From: Paenibacillus alkalitolerans
GTDB taxonomy: Bacteria > Bacillota > Bacilli > Paenibacillales > YIM-B00363
Reading direction: 5' to 3'
DNA length: 64,000 nucleotides
Assembly: GCF_016482785.1 (NCBI RefSeq)
Contig: NZ_JAEMXM010000001.1
Location: forward strand, 1-64,000
Shown: positions 57,449-64,000 of the stretch, piece by piece
How the letters are laid out: the number at the start of each line of letters is the position of its first letter
Position numbering within the stretch: position 1 is the stretch's first letter
Made by a program: the position numbers and the translations under genes
Notes under the pieces: generated by a model
What the model was told of the DNA's origin: nothing
The model's database searches: none
The model's input: the letters and a program-made list of their open reading frames with translations, nothing else

Positions 57449-59970
57449 GTAAGGTGCTTCCGATTGAAGATGCGCTGCCTTCCTTGCGTTCGGCGTTGCG
57501 ATCGTCCTTGAACGCAGTCCTTGTGGCGGCGCCGGGTGCGGGGAAGACGACCCGCGTCCCGATTGCGTTGATGGACGAGCCGTGGCTTGGAGGCCGCAAG
57601 ATTGTCATGCTCGAGCCGCGGAGGCTTGCGGCACGGATGGCCGCGCGATTCATGGCTTCGAAACTCGGTGAGACCGTTGGCGAGAGTGTCGGCTACCGTG
57701 TCAGATTAGATACGAAAGTAAGCGGTCGAACGAAAATCGAGGTGGTGACCGAGGGCGTGCTGACCCGCATGCTTCAGGACGATCCGGCGTTGACAGATAT
57801 AGGGCTGCTCATCTTCGACGAGTTTCATGAGCGAAATTTGCACGCCGACATCGGACTGGCGTTCAGCTTGCAGTCACAGTCATTGCTGCGCGACGATCTG
57901 CGCATTCTCGTCATGTCGGCAACTCTGGACGCCGATCCTGTGGCTGCGCTGCTAGGCGATGCTCCCGTTGTAGTCAGCGAAGGGTGGATGTTTCCTGTGG
58001 AAACGCGGTATGCGGTTCGGCGCGAGGAAGGACGCATAGATGGCCGGGCAGTGAAAGCCGTACTTGAGGCGTTAGAGGAGCATGATGAGGGCGACATCCT
58101 TGTGTTTTTGCCGGGAATCGGCGAAATTCGCCGTGTGGAAGCGCAGTTGAATGAAGCTTGCAGGTTGATGCCTGTTCGCGTCGCTCCTCTATACGGCAGC
58201 TTGTCGGCGGAGGAGCAGGACCGCGCCATTGCGCCGGGCGTTGGCGGGGAGCGAAAGATCGTGCTCGCCACCTCCATTGCGGAATCGAGCTTGACGGTCG
58301 AGGGCGTACGAATCGTTATCGACAGCGGCCTCATGCGCGTGCCGAGGTTTTCACCGCGCACCGGAATGACCCGCTTGGAAACGGTGCCGGTGTCACGCGC
58401 CTCTGCCGATCAGCGCAGGGGCAGGGCCGGAAGACTCGGTCCGGGAGTATGTTACCGGCTGTGGACGGAGCAAGAGGATAAGCTGCTGCCGTCTCAAGGC
58501 GCTCCGGAAATCGCGGAGTCCGACCTGGCTCCGCTTGCTTTGGAACTGGCGGCTTGGGGAGTATCGGATCCGGGGGAGCTGCGCTGGCTGGACCCGCCTC
58601 CCGAAGCGGCGTTCGCTCAAGCGCGCGAGCTGCTGGTACGCCTCGGTGCGCTTAGCGGCAGCGGCCGTTCCGGATCCGGCTCCGGAGCAATAACGCCGTT
58701 CGGCCGCCGGATGGCCGCCATGCCTATGCACCCGCGGCTTGCCTGCATGGTGCTGCGCGCCGTTGAGCTTGGGCTCGGGGCAGCGGCATGCGAGTTGGCC
58801 GCCCTGTTCGGCGAACGCGATATCCTCCGCCGTGATCATGGAGGGGCACCGGATTCGGATATGAGGCTTCGCTTGAAGGCGCTCCATTCCGGGTCCGGTG
58901 CTATTGCGGGGCACACGGTCGATACTGCCGTTTGCCGCCGCATCCTGGCGCAGGCGGAGCAATGGAAGCGGGAATGGAACATCGCGGAGACAGGTGCACA
59001 AGCGGACTCTGACGCTTGCGGATTGCTTCTTTCATTCGCTTTTCCGGACAGGATCGCATCACGCCGCCCGAACGGCAAGTTTCTGTTAAGCAACGGGCGC
59101 GGCGCGGTATTCGGCGGAGATCAGCCGCTCTCGCATTCCACATATTGCGTCGCTGCCGAATTGGACGATACAGGTACAGACAGCCGTATCATGTTGGCTG
59201 CGCCGATCGGACGCGAGCAGCTGGAAGAACATCATGCCGACCGGATCGCCGAACAGCAAGAGGTTGTTTGGGATTCCGGAACACAAAGCGTGCGGGCGCG
59301 CAAAAGGAGGTCCTTGGATGCACTCGCATTGGGGGAATACCCGCTGCCGGATCCCGATCCGGACAAATTGCTGGCCGCGCTGCTGTCCGGCATCGCCCAA
59401 GAGGGGATCGGCATGCTGCCGTGGACGAAGCACGCACGGCAATTCCAGCAACGGTTAATTTTTCTGCACTTTATCGATCCGGCTTGGCCGGATGTGTCGG
59501 ACGAAGCGCTCGCCGCTTCATTGGAGGAATGGTTGGGCCCGCATGTTTACGGGATGAGAAGCCGTTCGGATCTGCAGCGGGTGAACGTGACCGGCGCGTT
59601 GGAATCGATGTTGAGCTGGGAGCGGCGGCGAGAGATGGACGAGCAGGCGCCGACCCATATTGTCGTACCGAGCGGGTCGCGCATACCTATCGATTACAGT
59701 GATCCTCAAGCGCCGAAGCTCTCTGTCCGCTTGCAGGAAGTGTTCGGACTTCAAGAGACGCCGCGAATCGCGAACGGCAAAGTTCCGCTGCTGCTCCATC
59801 TTCTATCCCCTGCGCAGCGTCCGGTTCAAGTTACGCGCGACCTGGCAAGCTTCTGGAGAGAAACGTATTTTGAGGTGAAGAAGGACTTGAAGGGGCGGTA
59901 TCCGAAGCATTATTGGCCGGAGGATCCATATGCGGCGCAGCCGACGAATCGGGCCAGGCCGCGGCAATAG
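57445..59970 (+). CDS. hrpB: ATP-dependent helicase HrpB (DEAH family)
   Basis: ATG 57445 follows AGGAGG and gives 841 residues. Helicase motifs: Walker A APGAGKTT (29-36), DEFH at 124-127, VMSATLDADP, and the motif V-VI region VLATSIAESSLTVEGVRIVI with QRRGRAGRLGPGVCYRLW. The long C-terminal HrpB-specific part includes LIFLHFIDPAWPDVSDEALA and PIDYSDPQAPKLSVRLQEVF. HrpB is a DExH helicase whose cellular RNA target is not well defined. It is translationally coupled to rarD. Confidence 0.95.
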   Translation: MSKVLPIEDALPSLRSALRSSLNAVLVAAPGAGKTTRVPIALMDEPWLGGRKIVMLEPRRLAARMAARFMASKLGETVGESVGYRVRLDTKVSGRTKIEVVTEGVLTRMLQDDPALTDIGLLIFDEFHERNLHADIGLAFSLQSQSLLRDDLRILVMSATLDADPVAALLGDAPVVVSEGWMFPVETRYAVRREEGRIDGRAVKAVLEALEEHDEGDILVFLPGIGEIRRVEAQLNEACRLMPVRVAPLYGSLSAEEQDRAIAPGVGGERKIVLATSIAESSLTVEGVRIVIDSGLMRVPRFSPRTGMTRLETVPVSRASADQRRGRAGRLGPGVCYRLWTEQEDKLLPSQGAPEIAESDLAPLALELAAWGVSDPGELRWLDPPPEAAFAQARELLVRLGALSGSGRSGSGSGAITPFGRRMAAMPMHPRLACMVLRAVELGLGAAACELAALFGERDILRRDHGGAPDSDMRLRLKALHSGSGAIAGHTVDTAVCRRILAQAEQWKREWNIAETGAQADSDACGLLLSFAFPDRIASRRPNGKFLLSNGRGAVFGGDQPLSHSTYCVAAELDDTGTDSRIMLAAPIGREQLEEHHADRIAEQQEVVWDSGTQSVRARKRRSLDALALGEYPLPDPDPDKLLAALLSGIAQEGIGMLPWTKHARQFQQRLIFLHFIDPAWPDVSDEALAASLEEWLGPHVYGMRSRSDLQRVNVTGALESMLSWERRREMDEQAPTHIVVPSGSRIPIDYSDPQAPKLSVRLQEVFGLQETPRIANGKVPLLLHLLSPAQRPVQVTRDLASFWRETYFEVKKDLKGRYPKHYWPEDPYAAQPTNRARPRQ

Positions 59971-60010
59971 TAATGTTGAAATTTGATCTTTCTAGAGTTA
60001 TAATACACGT

Positions 60011-60219
60011 CAACAAACAATGTACCGAGCCAATGAAGAGCATCCAACTCGGAGGCGCCGGCGACCGGATTCCATAGAGCAGGACGGAATCTTTAAGCCG
60101 GACGGGAAGCGCCCGTTACAGCGCCATAAAGAGGGCAGTGCGTCGAAGCGCTGTCAACTTGGGTGGCACCGCGAGCAACCGCTCCTCGTCCCAATGGGAT
60201 GAAGGGCGGTTTATTTTTA
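60011..60219 (+). ncRNA. serS leader: T-box riboswitch upstream of serS
   Basis: The conserved T-box sequence TTGGGTGGCACCGCGAG is at 60159-60175. It is followed by the terminator stem ACCGCTCCTCGTCCC (60178-60192)/GGGATGAAGGGCGGT (60197-60211) and TTATTTTTATT. An upstream GC-rich stem I region spans about 60030-60120, with CCCGTTACAGCGCC before the antiterminator. AGC at 60036-60038 could be a serine specifier, but I cannot fix the specifier loop by eye. It would switch on serS when tRNA-Ser is uncharged. Confidence 0.85.
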
Positions 60220-60240
60220 TTCGAAGGGGCTGCTGCCAAG

Positions 60241-61515
60241 ATGATTGAGATCGGTCGAATCAGAGAAAATTCCGAATTGTTTCAACAAACCGCGAAATGG
60301 AAAAAAATCGATATCTCCATCGACGAGCTGATCCGGACGGACGACGAACGTCGAAAGACGCTGCAAGAAGTGGAGGCATTGCGGCAACAACGAAACCGTG
60401 CCACCGAGCAAATATCGGAGCTGATGCGGAACGGACGGAAGGAAGATGCGGAAAGAAAGAAGCGGAAAGTGACGTTGGTCAAAGAAGCGTTGGCGGAGCG
60501 GGAGGCTCTTCTGCAAACCTTAGAGCGACGGTACCGTGAGCTCATGCTGCTCGTCCCGAATCCTGTATCCCCGGATACTCCGGTCGGAGACTCGGATGCG
60601 GACAATGTGGAAATACGAAAAATAGGTGAGCCGCCGGTGTTCGGCTTCGAAGCGAAAGATCACGTCGCGCTCGGTACCGCCTTACATTTATTTGATATTG
60701 AAAGAGGAGTGAAAATTGCCGGTTCGCGGAACTATGTGTTAAAAGGAATGGGGCTTTATTTGCATCGGGCAGTACAGCAATTGGCGGTCGACTTCTTGTC
60801 GGAACGGGGATTCACCGTTATGGAGGTGCCGCTTATGGTCAATCGCGACAGTCTCGTTCAATCGGGTTTTTTCCCGCTGGGAGAAGAACAAACCTATGAG
60901 ATCGTAGGAGAGGACAAATGGCTCGCAGGAACTTCCGAAGCGCCTCTCATCGCTTATTATGGCAACGAGATTGTTGATGTGACCGAACCCATTCGCATTG
61001 GCGCCGTATCCAACTGCTTCCGTCAGGAAGTCGGTTCGGCAGGGCGCGACGTTCACGGCTTGTATCGGGTGCATCAATTCGCTAAAGTTGAACAAGTAGT
61101 TATATGCAAGGATGACCCGGATCTCGCGGAAGCTCTCTTGACGGAAATCACGCAGTTTGCGGAAAATCTGCTTTCGATGCTCGAGCTGCCGTATCGGGTG
61201 GTGGCGGTTTGTACCGGCGATATGTCGCAGAAAAACTACAAACAATACGACATTGAAACGTGGATGCCGAGCCGCAACGGGTATGGCGAAACTCATTCTT
61301 CGTCAAGCCTTCTCGATTTCCAAGCGAGACGTTCCAACCTACGGTACCGGGACGAAACCGGGAATTTATGTTACTGTTACACGCTAAACAATACCGCCGT
61401 GGCCACGCCGCGCATACTCATTCCGCTGCTTGAAAATCACCAGCAGGCGGACGGGAGCGTCCGCATACCGAAGGTATTGCAAAAGTATATGAGGGGGGCG
61501 ACAGAGATTCGATGA
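60241..61515 (+). CDS. serS: seryl-tRNA synthetase, divergent type
   Basis: ATG 60241 follows AAGGGGCT and gives 424 residues. The N-terminal coiled-coil arm covers residues 30-105 (DERRKTLQEVEALRQQRNRA). Class II motif 2 is CFRQEVGSAGRDVHGLYRVH and motif 3 is NNTAVATPRILIPLLENHQQ. Most bacterial SerRS have LNGSGLAVGR at motif 3, so this enzyme belongs to a less common branch. It charges tRNA-Ser. It lies behind a T-box leader and its stop overlaps the globin gene. It may be a second SerRS beside a housekeeping copy. Confidence 0.9.
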   Translation: MIEIGRIRENSELFQQTAKWKKIDISIDELIRTDDERRKTLQEVEALRQQRNRATEQISELMRNGRKEDAERKKRKVTLVKEALAEREALLQTLERRYRELMLLVPNPVSPDTPVGDSDADNVEIRKIGEPPVFGFEAKDHVALGTALHLFDIERGVKIAGSRNYVLKGMGLYLHRAVQQLAVDFLSERGFTVMEVPLMVNRDSLVQSGFFPLGEEQTYEIVGEDKWLAGTSEAPLIAYYGNEIVDVTEPIRIGAVSNCFRQEVGSAGRDVHGLYRVHQFAKVEQVVICKDDPDLAEALLTEITQFAENLLSMLELPYRVVAVCTGDMSQKNYKQYDIETWMPSRNGYGETHSSSSLLDFQARRSNLRYRDETGNLCYCYTLNNTAVATPRILIPLLENHQQADGSVRIPKVLQKYMRGATEIR

Positions 61516-61904
61516 GCGAATCCATTTACGATGAAATAGGCGGGGAGGAAACGTTGACTCGTTTGGTGGAGGCATTTTATCCCCGGGTAGTGAAGCATCC
61601 CGATCTCGCTCCATTATTTGCGGGAAGCGATATCGATGAAGTGATGCGCAAGCAGAAGATGTTCCTGACGCAGTTCTTAGGCGGGCCGACGTTGTACTCG
61701 AACGAATTCGGACATCCGATGATGCGCTATCGGCATCTGCCGTTCGAAATAACGCCCCGCCGCGCGCAAGCTTGGCTTTCCTGCATGCGCTTGGCAATGG
61801 ACGAAGCCGGATTGGAAGGGCCCGTTCGCGAATTCATCTTCGACCGCTTGACGCAAGTCGCGCATCACATGGTGAATACGGCGGAGAAGCCCGACGGCGA
61901 GTGA
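61512..61904 (+). CDS. truncated hemoglobin, group II (YjbI-like)
   Basis: The 130-residue protein starts at ATG 61512, overlapping serS by 4 bp. It follows the 2/2-globin pattern: IYDEIGGEETLTRLVEAFYP at the start, FLTQFLGGPTLYSNEFGHPM in the CD/E region and MRYRHLPFEITPRRAQAWLS with the proximal His in RHLPF. The Tyr-rich and Trp positions fit group II (TrHbO). It binds heme and O2 or related ligands. Coupling to serS has no evident functional reason. Confidence 0.9.
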   Translation: MSESIYDEIGGEETLTRLVEAFYPRVVKHPDLAPLFAGSDIDEVMRKQKMFLTQFLGGPTLYSNEFGHPMMRYRHLPFEITPRRAQAWLSCMRLAMDEAGLEGPVREFIFDRLTQVAHHMVNTAEKPDGE

Positions 61905-61942
61905 GTAGCTTAAACTAAGTTTATCCCAAGTGCGGCCGGCTC

Positions 61943-62245
61943 GTGCACCCGGAGAAACTCCGGTTACAGGGCCGAAATAGCGCCTCCGGGCTGGCGTGCA
62001 ACCGGAGAAACTCCGGTTACAGGGCCGAAACAGCGCCTCCGGGCGGCGTGCAACCGGAGAAACTCCGGTTACAGGGCCGAAATAGCGCCTCCGGGCGGCG
62101 CTGTAACCGGAGAAACTCCGGTTACAGGGCCGAAATAGCGCCTCCGGGCGGCGTGCAACCGGAGAAACTCCGGTTACAGGGCCGAAATAGCGCCTCCGGG
62201 CGGCGTGCATCCGGAGAAACTCCGGTTACAGCGCCGAACAACCCA
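61943..62245. repeat. six tandem 52-bp units each with a perfect hairpin
   Basis: Units begin at 61943, 61996, 62048, 62100, 62153 and 62205, each 52-53 bp, the last partial and diverged. Each holds the palindrome CCGGAG-AAA-CTCCGG, mostly extended by AA/TT, followed by ACAGGGCCGAAATAGCGCC and TCCGGGCGGC. Units differ at only one to three positions. It lies between convergent genes. It is not a CRISPR because there are no variable spacers. Confidence 0.92.
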
Positions 62246-62247
62246 AC

Positions 62248-62285
62248 ATGAAGGGGCTGCTCCGTCACCGGAACAGCCCCTTCAT
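62248..62285. terminator. hairpin between globin and carboxypeptidase genes
   Basis: ATGAAGGGGCTG (62248-62259) and CAGCCCCTTCAT (62274-62285) are perfect 12-bp arms with a 14-base loop. It ends at the carboxypeptidase stop codon and likely terminates that minus-strand gene. Confidence 0.7.
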
Positions 62286-62286
62286 A

Positions 62287-63816
62287 TTACAATCCGTAAA
62301 TATCCGAATATTTTTCCTCGAAATATTGCACGAGATAGTCGGGATTCAGCGGTTCGCCCGTAACGCGCACAATCAATTCCTCCGGCGAGTATACCATGCC
62401 GTGCTGGTGAATGTTCTCGCGCAGCCACTCGCGAACGGCGCCGAACTCCCCGCGGCTGATCATGCCGTAAAAATCCGGGAACCGCTTGCGAATCGTGAAC
62501 AGGATTTGCGCCGCATACAAGTTGCCCAACGAGTATGTCGGGAAATAGCCGAACGCGCCGTACGACCAATGAACGTCTTGCAGAACGCCGAGCGTATCGG
62601 TCGGCGGTTCGACGCCGAGATACTCGCGCATTTTCTCGTTCCACAGCTTCGGCAATTCTTTCACTTCGATCGTGCCGGCTACGAGCGCTTTTTCCAACTC
62701 GTAACGGATCATGATGTGCAGGTTGTATGTTACCTCGTCGGCTTCGACACGGATGTAAGACGGAGTTACGATGTTCACCGACCGGTAGAAATCGCGAACG
62801 GAGACATCGTCGAATTTATCCGGGAAGTAACTCTTATATGTATCCAGGTACCGCTCCCAGAAGGCCAAGCTGCGCCCGACCATATTTTCAAGGAATCGGG
62901 ATTGCGATTCGTGAATGCCTAGGGACACGCCGCCGCTTATTACCGATCCCTCAAATTCCGGGTTAACGCCTTGCTCGTAAATCGCATGTCCCACTTCATG
63001 AATCGTCGCGAACAACGAACTTCTCGGGTTGTCCTCGAGGTAGCGGGTTGTGATGCGCACATCGCCGACGTTCATCGTACAGGCGAACGGATGGGCCGTC
63101 ACATCCAACCGTCCCGCCTCCAAGTCGTAACCGAGGAACGGAAGCAAGTACAAGTTGAAGTTCTCTTGCTGAGTCACATCAAAGCTTCCTTCAAACACGT
63201 TCCGGGGTTGGTCGGAGCTGCTGCGGATGCGCTCCAACAGCTTCACCGTCTTTTCCCGCAGTGTGCCGAAAATATCGTCCAATTGCTCCACAGTCAGCCC
63301 TGGCTCATATTCTTCCAGCAGCGCATCGTATGGATGTTTCTCATAACCGTACAGCTCGGCATACTGACGCACGAGTTCCACGGTACGCTCCAACGTCGGG
63401 CGAAATTTCTCGAAATTGTTTTCTTTCCGGGCTTCTTCCCAGACGTTCCTCGCATTTGCGGTATGGATCGTAAACTCTTTGTGAAGCTGCTCGGGAATCT
63501 TCTTGTCCTTGTCATAGGCACGCTTGCGTTCCCGCACGGCGGCTTTCGTCGGCGCATCAAGCTGCTGCTGTGCCTCCGGAGCGGTAAGCACAGCCAATAA
63601 CCCGCCCATCTGCTCCGACGTAGCGAGCTTAAACAACTCCGTGGACAGCGTGCCGCGCGCTTTCGCGAAGTATGCTTTTCCTTTGGCCGGCGCCTTCACC
63701 TGTTGATCCCAACCCGCCAACGAAAGCATGTCGGAATAGTGGGTCATTTTTTCATCCAGTTCCTTGAATTGCTTGACAATGGTGTTCAAATCTTCGAGCT
63801 GTTCGACATTGGTCAT
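62287..63816 (-). CDS. M32 family metallocarboxypeptidase (carboxypeptidase Taq)
   Basis: The 509-residue protein starts at ATG 63816 with AAGGATGAG upstream. The zinc site is HEVGH at 273-277, with the family motifs HPF (242-244), GIHESQSRFLENMVGRS, SYIRVEADEVTYNLHIM and GYFPTYSLGNLYAAQ. It removes C-terminal amino acids from peptides in the cytoplasm. Length and motifs are normal for the family. It is a single gene with its own promoter region to the right. Confidence 0.95.
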   Translation of the reverse strand: MTNVEQLEDLNTIVKQFKELDEKMTHYSDMLSLAGWDQQVKAPAKGKAYFAKARGTLSTELFKLATSEQMGGLLAVLTAPEAQQQLDAPTKAAVRERKRAYDKDKKIPEQLHKEFTIHTANARNVWEEARKENNFEKFRPTLERTVELVRQYAELYGYEKHPYDALLEEYEPGLTVEQLDDIFGTLREKTVKLLERIRSSSDQPRNVFEGSFDVTQQENFNLYLLPFLGYDLEAGRLDVTAHPFACTMNVGDVRITTRYLEDNPRSSLFATIHEVGHAIYEQGVNPEFEGSVISGGVSLGIHESQSRFLENMVGRSLAFWERYLDTYKSYFPDKFDDVSVRDFYRSVNIVTPSYIRVEADEVTYNLHIMIRYELEKALVAGTIEVKELPKLWNEKMREYLGVEPPTDTLGVLQDVHWSYGAFGYFPTYSLGNLYAAQILFTIRKRFPDFYGMISRGEFGAVREWLRENIHQHGMVYSPEELIVRVTGEPLNPDYLVQYFEEKYSDIYGL

Positions 63817-63981
63817 ATCAACTCATCCTTTACTATGTATTTCTACATATATAATACTTGATCGATTGTTCGATGAGAATAGAAAACATTATATATTCGA
63901 TTTCCTCACTGAACGTCTGTATAATAAGCTTTAATTGTTTTTATTAAAAATGTCGCGCAACAACGAAACGGAGAGAGTGCA

Positions 63982-64000
63982 ATGAGAAAAATCGCCGCGG
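63982..64000 (+). CDS. start of a gene cut by the window edge
   Basis: ATG 63982 follows GGAGAGAG with good spacing and reads MRKIAA to the end of the window. A basic N-terminus is all that can be seen. No family can be assigned. Confidence 0.5.

Noticed and set aside
61677-62210. 177-codon minus-strand frame across the repeat array and globin gene
   Set aside because: It arises from the tandem repeat, cycles through different frames because 52 is not a multiple of three, and has no start signal.
61943-62245. CRISPR array
   Set aside because: The whole 52-bp unit repeats without variable spacers, and no cas genes are in the window.
62248-62922. 224-codon plus-strand frame opposite the M32 carboxypeptidase
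   Set aside because: Antisense shadow of a gene with all M32 motifs.

Overview
The window looks like chromosome of a Gram-positive, endospore-former-type Bacillota close to Paenibacillus or Cohnella (inference). The reasons are strong purine-rich ribosome binding sites, frequent TTG and GTG starts, T-box leaders on leuA and serS, S-layer-homology proteins, lipoprotein solute-binding proteins, a membrane AraC regulator of the sensor-plus-HTH type, and moderate base composition. No rRNA, tRNA or CRISPR array was seen.

Layout. 1-834: start of a divergent gene and a TetR regulator with a palindromic operator between them. 1366-8457: a pentose-polysaccharide locus with a lipoprotein binding protein, two permeases, a winged-helix regulator, a secreted GH43 arabinanase and an intracellular GH43 arabinofuranosidase; a cre-like site and repeated TTAATATT boxes suggest co-regulation. 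8854-17130: a secreted SLH-like protein, a metallo-beta-lactamase-fold hydrolase, a flavin oxidoreductase divergent from an ArsR-SRPBCC regulator, a two-component system, and an ABC-2-type permease with a large extracytoplasmic insert. 17127-20694: a mocR-ddl-aminotransferase operon, probably D-alanyl-D-alanine supply. 20898-24594: a methyltransferase, an AraC regulator, an mntH remnant and a lone tnpB (IS1341-like) element. 24687-30311: two tandem paralogous solute-binding lipoproteins facing a membrane AraC regulator, with no permeases nearby. 30489-33803: a macrolide-type glycosyltransferase and leuA behind a leucine T-box.

33851-41510 is accessory DNA. It holds a ZTP riboswitch in front of a truncated purH-like gene, an AAA ATPase, two methyltransferases, GNAT and NUDIX genes, a broken serine hydrolase and other fragments, an intact serine hydrolase, and a quinone-reductase/HxlR pair. 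41704-49310 carries a tetR-rph pair (rifampin phosphotransferase-like), a double VOC protein, azoR, and an NmrA-type SDR next to an ECF41 sigma factor, a classical ECF41 partnership. Fragments of a transposase and of an SRAP peptidase lie in the gaps.

49880-54063 is the most unusual part: an ECF sigma factor fused to a BtrH-like domain, followed 17 bp later by an 840-residue protein with a LamG-like domain and two more copies of the same BtrH-like unit, plus a paired CxCxxC motif. I know of no described system with this make-up. The rest is ordinary: a Uma2 protein, an SLH-GH18 protein, rarD, hrpB, T-box-serS, a truncated globin, a six-unit array of 52-bp hairpin repeats, and an M32 carboxypeptidase. 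Another gene begins at the right edge.
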